Positions 1-8,473 of a stretch of 64,000 nt of DNA are shown piece after piece. The notes under the pieces were generated by a model. That model was not told the DNA's origin. It made no database searches and saw only the letters and a program-made list of their open reading frames with translations. Source of the DNA: SVEL01 sp045123575 (lineage in GTDB: Bacteria; Bacillota; Clostridia; Lachnospirales; Lachnospiraceae); the NCBI GenBank assembly GCA_045123575.1, contig JBGVKG010000015.1, positions 1 to 64,000 of the forward strand. Direction: 5' to 3'. A program made the translations under genes and the position numbers. Numbering within the stretch: position 1 is the stretch's first letter; each line of letters opens with the position of its first letter.

Positions 1-66
1 AAGAAACTTGTTAGAATTATTTACCAGTTAGAAAAATCTGGTCAAACTTACATCCAATCAGTTTAA
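1..66 (+). CDS. C-terminal end of a truncated coding region, possibly transposase
   Basis: An open frame enters from the left edge and ends at TAA 64-66, giving 21 residues rich in K, R, I and Y (begins KKLVRIIYQLEKSG). The basic/hydrophobic style resembles the C-terminus of IS110-type transposases, but that is recall from a very short tail and not a proven match. The gene body lies outside the window. About 250 bases of AT-rich, non-coding DNA separate it from plsX. Confidence 0.35.
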   Translation, partial: KKLVRIIYQLEKSGQTYIQSV

Positions 67-92
67 TTTCTTCAAATTCCATATCTTTTTTT

Positions 93-112
93 GAGCACCT
101 CAAAAGATGCTC
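93..112. terminator. weak hairpin after the left-edge gene
   Basis: Arms of 8 bases (93-100 and 105-112) pair with one mismatch around a 4-base loop. A T-rich run precedes it and a weaker one follows it, so it could end transcription in either direction. The rest of 113-249 is AT-rich and I see no gene in it. Confidence 0.25.
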
Positions 113-249
113 TGTTTGTCATGCAGTTTTCAATGTTCAAAAATACCCGAATGCATTTCTGCAATTCATTTATATAATAATATTTTTAGCTTGACTTATA
201 ATAGTTAGTCTATATGACAAAAAAACATAAAAAATTATTTATTATATAG

Positions 250-278
250 TTGATTTATGGAAACTTATCTAGTATCAT
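250..278 (+). promoter_or_regulatory. candidate promoter of plsX-acpP
   Basis: TTGATT (250-255) and TATCAT (273-278) are separated by 17 bases, about 40 bases before the plsX start. Both hexamers are imperfect, so this is a prediction only. Confidence 0.35.
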
Positions 279-320
279 ATCCTTTGTGAGCCTTACTAAA
301 AATCAATGGAGGTAAAAACA

Positions 321-1334
321 TTGAAAGAGAAGACTATCGTAGCAGTAGACGCTATGGGAGGAGATAACGCACCAGTTGAGATTATTAAAGGTGCTGTTGA
401 TGCAATCAATTCCAACGAGAATGTTATTATAAAGCTTGTTGGTATTGAGGAGAAAGTTAATGAAGAACTTTCAAAATATGAATATGATAAAGAGAGATTG
501 ACAGTAGTTGGTGCGACAGAAGTTATCGCAACAGAGGAGCCACCTGTTAAGGCTATTAAGTCTAAGAAGGATTCGTCTCTTGTTATTGCCATGAAGATGG
601 TAAAGGATGGGGAGGCAGATGCCCTCGTTACAGCCGGTAGTACAGGAGCGACACTTGTAGGTGGTCAGGTTATAGTAGGAAGAATTAAGGGTATAGAGAG
701 ACCGCCTCTTGCGCCATTGCTTCCAACAAAGACTGGTAAGACATTATTAGTTGACTGCGGTGCTAATGTAGATGCTCGTCCAAGTCATCTTGTACAGTTT
801 GCTAAGATGGGTTCCATATATATGGAAAACATCATGGGCATAGATAAGCCTAGAGTTGCTATCGTTAATAATGGTGCAGAAGAGGAGAAAGGAAATGCTC
901 TCGTTCACGAGACATTCCCATTACTTAAGAATTGCCCAGATATTAACTTTATCGGTAGTATCGAGGCGAGAGAAATTCCATCAGGCTATGCAGATGTAAT
1001 TGTCTGTGATGCTTTCGTTGGAAATGTTATCTTAAAGCTCTATGAAGGTCTTGGAAAAACACTTGTATCCGAGATTAAGAAAGGGCTTATGAGTTCGTTT
1101 AAGAGTAAGATAGGAGCTCTTCTTATTAAGCCAGCTCTTAAAAAGACACTGAATAAATTTATGGATGATGAGCAGGGTGGTGCGCCATTACTTGGCCTTA
1201 ATGGTTTGGTAGTTAAGGCACATGGTAGTTCAGATGCCAAGGATATTAAGAATGCTATTTATCAGTGTATTAGCTTCAAGGAGCAGGGCATAAATGATAA
1301 GATAAGAGAAAATATCAATTTACAAGAGAACTAA
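321..1334 (+). CDS. plsX: phosphate acyltransferase PlsX
   Basis: PlsX converts acyl-ACP to acyl-phosphate, the acyl donor for PlsY in phosphatidic acid synthesis; it is a peripheral membrane enzyme. The protein shows the family N-terminus VAVDAMGGDNAP, the EEPPVKAIKSKKDSS stretch, SAGSTGA-like TAGSTGATLVGG and the C-terminal GGAPLLGLNG. I place the start at TTG 321 because GGAGG (308-312) lies 8 bases before it; an ATG at 306 overlaps that Shine-Dalgarno sequence and would add five unsupported residues. The result, 337 aa, is a normal family length. acpP follows after 29 bases, the usual plsX-acpP pairing. PlsY, its partner, is encoded at 32.2 kb. Confidence 0.95.
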   Translation: MKEKTIVAVDAMGGDNAPVEIIKGAVDAINSNENVIIKLVGIEEKVNEELSKYEYDKERLTVVGATEVIATEEPPVKAIKSKKDSSLVIAMKMVKDGEADALVTAGSTGATLVGGQVIVGRIKGIERPPLAPLLPTKTGKTLLVDCGANVDARPSHLVQFAKMGSIYMENIMGIDKPRVAIVNNGAEEEKGNALVHETFPLLKNCPDINFIGSIEAREIPSGYADVIVCDAFVGNVILKLYEGLGKTLVSEIKKGLMSSFKSKIGALLIKPALKKTLNKFMDDEQGGAPLLGLNGLVVKAHGSSDAKDIKNAIYQCISFKEQGINDKIRENINLQEN

Positions 1335-1363
1335 TATTTAAAGATAAGAAAGGAAGTATTAAA

Positions 1364-1594
1364 ATGGAGTTCGAAAAGTTACAGGATATTATTGCAGAGG
1401 TATTAAACATTGAGGCATCAGAGATTACAATGGAGTCAACATTCGTAGATGATTTAGGTGCAGATTCACTTGACATATTCCAGATTATTATGGGTATTGA
1501 AGAAGAGTTTGATATCGAGATTCCAAATGAGGCAGCTGAGAAGATTTCAACAGTTGCAGATGCTGTAGAGCAGATAAAGAACGCTATTAACTAA
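1364..1594 (+). CDS. acpP: acyl carrier protein
   Basis: A 76-aa acidic protein of normal ACP length. It carries the phosphopantetheine attachment motif DDLGADSLD with Ser35 as the modified residue. ACP carries growing acyl chains in type II fatty acid synthesis and is the acyl source for PlsX, encoded just upstream. AAAGGAAG stands before the ATG. A terminator-like hairpin follows at 1615, so plsX-acpP may be a transcript partly separate from rnc. Confidence 0.97.
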   Translation: MEFEKLQDIIAEVLNIEASEITMESTFVDDLGADSLDIFQIIMGIEEEFDIEIPNEAAEKISTVADAVEQIKNAIN

Positions 1595-1614
1595 GTGTAT
1601 AAGATTCCTTTAGA

Positions 1615-1655
1615 TAAGAATGGGGTTCGATAACTCCATTCTTATTCTATTATTT
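1615..1655 (+). terminator. hairpin after acpP
   Basis: TAAGAATGG (1615-1623) pairs perfectly with CCATTCTTA (1636-1644), extendable by one G-U and one G-C pair, with an 8-base loop and a T-rich stretch after it. It could be a partial terminator between acpP and rnc. Confidence 0.6.
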
Positions 1656-1692
1656 AAAGGAGAGATAGGGTTAAACTATTGGGAGAAATATT

Positions 1693-2391
1693 ATGCAGAC
1701 TAAACTTTGTGAATTGGAAGGTATTATAGGGTATAGCTTTAAAGATAAGGATTTGCTTACACTGGCACTGACACATAGTTCATATACTAATGATAAAAAA
1801 CTTGGAAAACTTAAGAATAATGAAAGACTTGAGTTTCTAGGAGATGCGGTGTTAGAGCTTACTACAAGTGAATTCTTATATGGCGAGTATAATGATAAGC
1901 CGGAGGGAGAACTTACTAGATTGCGTGCTAGTATAGTGTGCGAACCGACATTAGCACAAGCTGCTAGATCATTTAAACTAAATGATTACCTTATCTTAGG
2001 TCATGGTGAAGAAAATACTGGTGGAAGATATAGAGATTCAATCATATCAGATGCAATGGAAGCGCTTATAGGTGCTATATATCTGGATGGTGGGTTTGCT
2101 AGTGCAAAAGAGTTTATATCGAAGTTTGTTTTAAATGATATAGAAAACAAGCATCTCTTTTATGATAGCAAGACCATATTGCAGGAAATAGTTCAAAAGG
2201 AATATAAGGAGCGTGTAGATTACATATTGGTTGGTGAGGAAGGTCCTGACCATGATAAAATATTTACAGTGAAAGCAGTATTTAGAAATGTGGAACTTGG
2301 TTTAGGTAAGGGAGCAACTAAGAAACGTGCGGAGCAACAGGCGGCGTATCAAGCAATACTGCATATCAAGCAAGGAAATAAACACGTATAG
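1693..2391 (+). CDS. rnc: ribonuclease III
   Basis: RNase III cleaves double-stranded RNA in rRNA processing and mRNA decay. The 232-aa protein has the catalytic signature NERLEFLGDAVLEL (about residues 43-56), the second acidic cluster DAMEALIGAIYLDGG near 120, and a C-terminal double-stranded RNA binding domain (about 155-228, ending with GATKKRAEQQAA). A GGGAG site lies about 9 bases before the ATG. The gene is followed 15 bases later by smc, an order common in Firmicutes. Confidence 0.96.
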   Translation: MQTKLCELEGIIGYSFKDKDLLTLALTHSSYTNDKKLGKLKNNERLEFLGDAVLELTTSEFLYGEYNDKPEGELTRLRASIVCEPTLAQAARSFKLNDYLILGHGEENTGGRYRDSIISDAMEALIGAIYLDGGFASAKEFISKFVLNDIENKHLFYDSKTILQEIVQKEYKERVDYILVGEEGPDHDKIFTVKAVFRNVELGLGKGATKKRAEQQAAYQAILHIKQGNKHV

Positions 2392-2406
2392 GATGGTTAA
2401 ATATAG

Positions 2407-5400
2407 ATGTATTTAAAAAGTATAGAGGTACAGGGCTTTAAGTCCTTTGCTAATAAGATAAAATTTGATTTTCATAATGGTATAACAGGCATCGTAGGTC
2501 CTAATGGAAGTGGAAAGAGTAATGTTGCCGACGCTGTACGTTGGGTATTGGGTGAGCAACGTATAAAGCAGTTACGTGGTGGAAAGATGGAGGATGTTAT
2601 CTTTGCCGGTACAGAGAATCGTAAGCCTCTTGGTTTTGCCTATGTTGCCATTACTTTGGATAATAAGGATCATCAGTTACCTATAGATTATGATGAAGTA
2701 ACTGTATCTAGAAGACTTTTCCGTTCAGGTGAAAGTGAATATATGATAAATGGCTCAATTTGTCGTTTGAAGGATATAAATGAGTTATTCTATGATACTG
2801 GTATAGGTAAAGAAGGTTATTCTATTATCGGACAGGGCCAGATAGATAAGATACTTAGTGGAAAGCCTGATGAGAGAAGAGAACTTTTTGATGAGGCGGC
2901 TGGTATTGTAAAGTTTAAGAGAAGAAAGGCCGAGGCTGTTAAGAAGTTAGATAATGAAAAAGATAATCTTACAAGAGTTATAGATATATTATCAGAGCTT
3001 GAGCGTCAGTTAAAGCCACTTGAACGTCAGTCTGAAACTGCTAGAAAGTATCTTAAGCTGAAGGAGGAATTAAAGACTTATGATATCAATATGTTCCTTC
3101 TCGAAATCACTCAGATACGTTCAGCTTTGGCGGAGATTGAGCAGAAATGTACTATCGCCACAAATGAAATAGAAGAAAAGAGACAGAGTCTTGATGACAT
3201 TAAGAGTAGATATGAGGAGCTTGATGGTATTATAGATGAAATGAATCAAAAGATAGAAGATAAGAAGAATTTCCTTAATCAGACTAATATTGCCATAGAG
3301 AAATTCGATGGTGATATTAAGGTATTAAATGAGCAGATTAATTCAGCTAAGATTAATGATGAGCACCTTCGTAATCGTATGGATTCTATTAAGGAGGATA
3401 TAGAGGCTCATAATATTGAGAAGGAGAGACTGCTTGGTGAGAAGAAGGAGATAGATGCCAGCTTAAATGAGGCCACTAAGGTTCAAAACGAAGCTGATGG
3501 CAAGGTGGCAGCTATAACAGCTAAGATAAACGAAATGCTCGAGGAGATTGAGAAGTCAAAGTCAGAGATTATTGACCTTCTCAATGAAAAGTCAGGTGTG
3601 ATGGCGAAGATTCAGCGTTACGACACCATGCTTGAGCAGATTAATATAAGAAAAGCAGAACTTAATCAGAAGCTTGTTAAGTCGAAGAGTGATAAGGAAG
3701 CTCAGGATAAGATTATCGCTGAACTCGAAGCAGAGATGAAGCAAGTAAATGATGAGATAATTAAGTCTAGTAGCCAGGCAGAGGAGCTTGAGACAAGACT
3801 TCGTCAGATGAATGATGAATCAGCTCGTATATCTAAGGAGCGTGATGAGAAACAAAGACGTTATCATCAGATAAGCTCTAACTTAGAAGCTCTCAAAAAT
3901 ATGACAGAGCGATATGAGGGCTACGGCAATTCTATCAAAAAGATTATGGAGCTTAAGGAAACCAAGAAAGGTATCGTTGGTGTAGTTGCAGATATTATCA
4001 AGGTAGATAAGAAATATGAGACAGCTATAGAGACAGCGCTTGGTGGAAATATCCAAAACGTAGTAACTGATAATGAAAATACAGCTAAGGATGCGATTGA
4101 ATTCTTGAAAAAAGGAAAGTTTGGTAGAGCAACGTTCCTTCCACTTAGCAGCATTGCCAATAAGACAGGCTTTACTAACGAGCGTGTACTTGAAGAAAAA
4201 GGCGTTATCGGTTTAGCATGTGATCTAGTTCAGATTAAGAAAGAATGGGAAAATATAGCTAAGTATCTGTTAGGACGTATAGTTGTAGTAGATACTATTG
4301 AAAATGCACTTATCATAGCTAGAAGATATAATTACACTCTAAGAATTGTTACACTTGAGGGAGAACTTCTCAATGCAGGTGGTTCGCTTTCGGGTGGTGC
4401 ATTTAAGAACAATTCAAATCTTCTTGGTAGAAGACGAGAGATAGAAGAGTTAGAGAAAGAACTTGTAGCTATAACAGAGGAAAATAAGGCAATAAATGAA
4501 AGACTCTCTTCAAATGAAACAGAGTCAAGAGCTGTAAATGAGGAGCTTGAGAAGATTAAGCTTGTATTAAATGAACAGTATATTCTTCAAAATACAGTTA
4601 AGATGAATATGAATAAGGCTGGCGAGAAGAAACAGGAATTAACAGACAGCTTTGACGACTTTAATAAGGAAAATGAAGAGATTGCAAGTCAGATAACAGA
4701 TATTAAGTCTAATTACGATAGCTTAAATAGTGAACTTCTAACATTTGATGATAAGAATAAGCTTATAGAAGAAAAAATATCTAAGCTAAATGAACAGGTA
4801 GATGCACAGAAGCTAAGAGAGGCTGAGGAGATAAGCAAAAATCAGCAGATGATGCTTGATTTCTCTACACTTAAGCAAAAGCTCGAATTCATCAGAGAAA
4901 ATACAGCTAGACTGGATGCAGAAAACAGAAAGTTAGCTGAGGAGATGGAGCAAATAAAGATAAATGCTGAAGGTGCGGCTTTAGAGGTCTTTGATAAGGT
5001 GAAGGAAATCGAAGGCATCGAAAAAGCTATGTCAGATGCTAAGATTACTAAAGAAAAGCTCGAGGCTGAGATAAAGGTACTGGTAGAGAATAAAGACGCT
5101 CAGACAAGAGAACATAAAGACTTTATCACTCAGAGAGAAGAGATAGCAGCTAATATCAATGAGCTTGACAAGGAAATATATCGTCTGACAAACCAGAAGG
5201 AAAAGCTAGAGGAATCAAACGAGAAGCAAGTCAACTATATGTGGGATGAATACGAGATTACATATAGCGTTGCACTCACTATGAAAAATGACGAGCTTGA
5301 TAATCTTTCTGCTATAAAGAAGAACATAAGTACATTAAAGAGCCAAATAAGAGAGCTTGGAGATGTAAATGTAAACTCTATAGAAGAGTACAAGTCAGTA

Positions 5401-5979
5401 TCGGAGAGATATACATTCTTAAAGACACAGCATGATGACTTGGTAATAGCAGCACAGAATCTGGAGAAGATTATAGAAGAGCTTGATACTGGTATGAGAA
5501 ATCAGTTTGCAGAGAAGTTTAATGACATTAGACGTGAGTTTGATATAGTATTTAAGGAGCTTTTTGGAGGCGGAAAGGGTACTATCGAGCTTAATGAAGA
5601 GATGGATATCCTTGAGGCTGATATAAGTATTATCTCACAGCCACCAGGAAAGAAGCTTCAGAACATGATGCAGTTATCAGGTGGAGAGAAGGCTCTTACA
5701 GCTATTGCATTGCTGTTTGCTATCCAGAACCTTAAGCCATCGCCATTCTGTCTGTTGGATGAGATTGAGGCGGCTCTTGATGACTCTAACGTAGTTCGTT
5801 ATGCTGGATACTTGCATAAGTTGACAGAGCATACACAGTTCATCGTTATCACTCACAGAAGAGGTACAATGGCTGCAGCAGATAGATTATATGGTATCAC
5901 AATGCAGGAGAAGGGTGTATCAACCCTTGTATCTGTAGATTTGCTAGAAGGCCAGTTGGACGAGGCCAAAAATTCCTAA
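2407..5979 (+). CDS. smc: chromosome partition protein SMC
   Basis: SMC is the ATPase of condensin, acting with ScpA and ScpB in chromosome compaction and segregation. At 1190 aa it is full length. Visible parts: Walker A GPNGSGKSN (about residue 31), a long coiled coil, the hinge (about 515-650, starting GIVGVVADIIKVDKK), a second coiled coil, the ABC signature LSGGEKAL (about 1089) and Walker B CLLDEIEAALDD (about 1113). The last codons and the stop lie inside the first hairpin of the mosaic repeat at 5968-6121, so the C-terminal residues may have been shaped by that repeat. ftsY follows, as in many Firmicutes. Confidence 0.97.
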   Translation: MYLKSIEVQGFKSFANKIKFDFHNGITGIVGPNGSGKSNVADAVRWVLGEQRIKQLRGGKMEDVIFAGTENRKPLGFAYVAITLDNKDHQLPIDYDEVTVSRRLFRSGESEYMINGSICRLKDINELFYDTGIGKEGYSIIGQGQIDKILSGKPDERRELFDEAAGIVKFKRRKAEAVKKLDNEKDNLTRVIDILSELERQLKPLERQSETARKYLKLKEELKTYDINMFLLEITQIRSALAEIEQKCTIATNEIEEKRQSLDDIKSRYEELDGIIDEMNQKIEDKKNFLNQTNIAIEKFDGDIKVLNEQINSAKINDEHLRNRMDSIKEDIEAHNIEKERLLGEKKEIDASLNEATKVQNEADGKVAAITAKINEMLEEIEKSKSEIIDLLNEKSGVMAKIQRYDTMLEQINIRKAELNQKLVKSKSDKEAQDKIIAELEAEMKQVNDEIIKSSSQAEELETRLRQMNDESARISKERDEKQRRYHQISSNLEALKNMTERYEGYGNSIKKIMELKETKKGIVGVVADIIKVDKKYETAIETALGGNIQNVVTDNENTAKDAIEFLKKGKFGRATFLPLSSIANKTGFTNERVLEEKGVIGLACDLVQIKKEWENIAKYLLGRIVVVDTIENALIIARRYNYTLRIVTLEGELLNAGGSLSGGAFKNNSNLLGRRREIEELEKELVAITEENKAINERLSSNETESRAVNEELEKIKLVLNEQYILQNTVKMNMNKAGEKKQELTDSFDDFNKENEEIASQITDIKSNYDSLNSELLTFDDKNKLIEEKISKLNEQVDAQKLREAEEISKNQQMMLDFSTLKQKLEFIRENTARLDAENRKLAEEMEQIKINAEGAALEVFDKVKEIEGIEKAMSDAKITKEKLEAEIKVLVENKDAQTREHKDFITQREEIAANINELDKEIYRLTNQKEKLEESNEKQVNYMWDEYEITYSVALTMKNDELDNLSAIKKNISTLKSQIRELGDVNVNSIEEYKSVSERYTFLKTQHDDLVIAAQNLEKIIEELDTGMRNQFAEKFNDIRREFDIVFKELFGGGKGTIELNEEMDILEADISIISQPPGKKLQNMMQLSGGEKALTAIALLFAIQNLKPSPFCLLDEIEAALDDSNVVRYAGYLHKLTEHTQFIVITHRRGTMAAADRLYGITMQEKGVSTLVSVDLLEGQLDEAKNS

Positions 5980-6121
5980 TAGGAATTTTTGCTGAACAAC
6001 TTAGATATAACATAAGTTGAAAAGAGCCATGGCCCGAAGTCGCGTTAGAGACTTCGGTTGAGTAACTGAGATATAACATAAATTGAAAAGAGCCATGGCC
6101 GAATTTTTTGAAAAAATTCGG
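5968..6121. repeat. mosaic repeat: three different hairpins separated by two copies of a 37-nt core
   Basis: The core runs 5998-6034 and again 6064-6100, with 35 of 37 bases identical (it ends in GAAAAGAGCCATGGCC). A different inverted repeat sits before, between and after the cores: 10-bp arms 5968-5977/5981-5990, 8-bp arms 6034-6041/6050-6057, and 11-bp arms 6099-6109/6111-6121. The hairpins share position but not sequence. The first contains the smc stop codon. The period is 66 bases. It lies between smc and ftsY and may influence ftsY expression or mRNA stability; that is inference. Confidence 0.85.
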
Positions 6122-6146
6122 AAAATAAATAGAAAGAGGGAAAGAT

Positions 6147-7085
6147 ATGAGCGAAGAAAAGCAGGGATTTTTCAAACGACTTGTAAGTGGCTTAAGCAAA
6201 ACCAGAGCTAATATAGTTGCAGGTTTTGAAAATATTTTCTCTATGTTTTCATCAATTGACGATGACTTCTATGAGGAACTTGAAGAAACACTCATTATGG
6301 GAGATATGGGTGTAGCTACTACAGAGAAGATAATAGATGACCTAAAGGCAAAGGTTAAGGAACTAAAGATAAAGGAACCATCAGAGTGTAAGCAACTTTT
6401 GATAGATTCCATTAAGGAACAGATGGATTTAGGAGAAAATGCTTACGAGTATGAAAATAAAACAAGTGTATTGCTCGTCATAGGCGTAAATGGTGTTGGA
6501 AAGACTACATCTATCGGAAAGCTTGCAGGACAGTTTAAGAGTCAGGGCAAGAAGGTTGTGTTAGCAGCTGCTGATACATTTAGAGCGGCGGCTATAGACC
6601 AGCTGGCAGAGTGGGCTAACCGCTCAGGAGCAGACATAATAGCCAGCAAGGAGGGTGCTGACCCAGCATCAGTTATATTTGATGCGGCACAGGCGGCTAA
6701 GGCTAGAAAGGCTGACATACTTATATGTGATACAGCAGGAAGACTCCACAATAAGAAGAATCTTATGGAAGAGTTAAAGAAGATAAATAGAATCCTCGAT
6801 AAGGAGTTTCCAGAGGCTTACAGAGAAAATCTTATAGTATTAGACTCTACAACAGGTCAGAACGCATTAGTTCAGGCTAAGGAGTTTAAGGAGGCGGCTG
6901 ATATAACAGGTATTATCCTTACTAAGATGGATGGAACAGCCAAGGGTGGCATAGCAGTTGCTATACAGTCAGAGCTTGGTATACCGGTTAAGTATATCGG
7001 TGTAGGCGAGCATATTGAGGACTTACAGAAATTTAATTCAGATGATTTCGTTAATGCTTTATTTGATGTAAAAGTATCTGAATAG
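6147..7085 (+). CDS. ftsY: signal recognition particle receptor FtsY
   Basis: FtsY is the membrane-associated SRP GTPase receptor that docks Ffh-ribosome complexes at the translocon. The 312-aa protein has a short N domain, then the G domain: GVNGVGKTTS (about 112), DTAGRLHNK (about 194), TKMDGTAKGG (about 258). It lacks the long acidic N-terminal A domain found in E. coli, as is usual for Firmicutes. The start follows GAAAGAGGGAAAG. Its partner Ffh is encoded at 17.8 kb. Confidence 0.97.
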   Translation: MSEEKQGFFKRLVSGLSKTRANIVAGFENIFSMFSSIDDDFYEELEETLIMGDMGVATTEKIIDDLKAKVKELKIKEPSECKQLLIDSIKEQMDLGENAYEYENKTSVLLVIGVNGVGKTTSIGKLAGQFKSQGKKVVLAAADTFRAAAIDQLAEWANRSGADIIASKEGADPASVIFDAAQAAKARKADILICDTAGRLHNKKNLMEELKKINRILDKEFPEAYRENLIVLDSTTGQNALVQAKEFKEAADITGIILTKMDGTAKGGIAVAIQSELGIPVKYIGVGEHIEDLQKFNSDDFVNALFDVKVSE

Positions 7086-7101
7086 AAGGAGATGGGATAG
7101 G

Positions 7102-8322
7102 ATGTTAAAGGAATTATCATTAGAAAAATTTAAAGAAGCAGCACAGATAGTAAAGAATGTAACTAAGCCAACAAATCTTATATACAGTGAATTCTTTACA
7201 AAGACATCTGGCAATAAGGTGTATATCAAGCCAGAGAACCTTCAGGCTACAGGAGCTTACAAGGTGAGAGGAGCTTACTATAAGATAAGTCAGCTTACAG
7301 AGGAAGAGAGAGCAAAAGGTCTTATCACAGCTTCGGCTGGTAATCATGCACAGGGAGTTGCAAATGCAGCTAAGATGTACGGCATCAAGGCAACTATCGT
7401 AATGCCTACAGGTACACCACTTATAAAGGTTAACCGTACAAAGAGCTACGGAGCAGAGGTTGTACTTCACGGAGATGTATATGATGAGGCTTGTGCTGAG
7501 GCACTTAGATTAGCAGAGGAGCAGGGATACACATTTGTACATCCATTTGATGATTTGGAGGTAGCTACAGGACAGGGTTCGGTGGCTATGGAAATATTTG
7601 ATGAGCTTCCAGATGTAGATTGTATATTGGTTCCTATCGGTGGTGGCGGACTTGCATGTGGTGTTGCAGCATTAGCAAAGATGGTTAATCCAAAGGTAAG
7701 AGTCATAGGTGTAGAGCCAGCAGGAGCAAATTGTATGCAGGCATCAGTTAAGGAAGGACATGTAGTATCACTTCCTAGCGCAGTAACTATCGCAGATGGT
7801 ACAGCAGTTAAGACACCAGGTACAGTTATATTCCCTTATGTGCAAAAATATGTAGATGAGATAATCACAGTAGATGATTCAGACCTCATCGACGCATTCC
7901 TTGATATGGTAGAGAATCACAAGATAGTATGTGAGGGATCAGGACTCCTCACTATCGCAGCTTTAAAGCAGCTTGAGTGTTGGGATAAGAAGATAGTATC
8001 TATCATAAGTGGTGGTAATATCGATATCATCACTATGTCATCTATCCTTCAGCATGGACTTATCCAGAGAGGAAGAATTTTCACAGTTTCAGTTCTACTT
8101 CCTGATAAGCCAGGACAGCTCGAGGGTGTATCTAAGCTTATCGCACAGATGCAGGGTAACGTAGTTAAACTTGAGCACAACCAGTTCGTATCTATCAACA
8201 GAAATGCAGAGGTTGAGCTTCGTATCACTCTTGAGACATTCGGCGAGGAGCATAAGTATACTATCGTAGAAGGTCTTGATAAGGCTGGATATAAGCCAAA
8301 GGTTGTTAGAACTAGATTGTAA
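7102..8322 (+). CDS. ilvA: threonine ammonia-lyase (threonine dehydratase)
   Basis: A PLP enzyme that turns threonine into 2-oxobutanoate and ammonia. The 406-aa protein has the PLP-lysine motif TGAYKVRGAYYKI (Lys near 54), SAGNHAQGVA, the glycine loop PIGGGGLACGVA, and a C-terminal ACT-type regulatory domain (about 327-406, VLLPDKPGQLEGVSKLIA). One short ACT domain is typical of the roughly 400-aa form found in many Clostridia, so it may be catabolic or biosynthetic. It lies 16 bases after ftsY with its own GGAGATGGG site. No T-box or other leader is visible. A terminator follows. Confidence 0.93.
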   Translation: MLKELSLEKFKEAAQIVKNVTKPTNLIYSEFFTKTSGNKVYIKPENLQATGAYKVRGAYYKISQLTEEERAKGLITASAGNHAQGVANAAKMYGIKATIVMPTGTPLIKVNRTKSYGAEVVLHGDVYDEACAEALRLAEEQGYTFVHPFDDLEVATGQGSVAMEIFDELPDVDCILVPIGGGGLACGVAALAKMVNPKVRVIGVEPAGANCMQASVKEGHVVSLPSAVTIADGTAVKTPGTVIFPYVQKYVDEIITVDDSDLIDAFLDMVENHKIVCEGSGLLTIAALKQLECWDKKIVSIISGGNIDIITMSSILQHGLIQRGRIFTVSVLLPDKPGQLEGVSKLIAQMQGNVVKLEHNQFVSINRNAEVELRITLETFGEEHKYTIVEGLDKAGYKPKVVRTRL

Positions 8323-8334
8323 TAAAAAATGTGT

Positions 8335-8380
8335 AGCACCACAATTCGGCAGAAAGTTGTTGAGTTGTGGTGCTTTTATA
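8335..8380 (+). terminator. terminator after ilvA
   Basis: AGCACCACAA (8335-8344) pairs perfectly with TTGTGGTGCT (8365-8374) around a 20-base loop, followed by TTTATAT. It closes the smc-ftsY-ilvA stretch. Confidence 0.8.
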
Positions 8381-8473
8381 TCTTGCAAGAGGAATGTGAA
8401 ATGGTGTAGAATAGTGTCATACGATGTATGGATATATTTGTTAGTATAAATATAGTTGAAAGGTAGTGGGGGT

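Noticed and set aside
5998..6100. CRISPR-like repeat
   Set aside because: Only two core copies, spacers are themselves inverted repeats, and no cas genes are near.
5897..6199. Minus-strand frame with a repeated GHGSFQ motif
   Set aside because: The repeat is only the translation of the two 37-base cores; no ribosome site and it overlaps smc and ftsY.
8323..8473. T-box or leader control around ilvA
   Set aside because: ilvA is 16 bases from ftsY with no leader, and the downstream region holds only a terminator.
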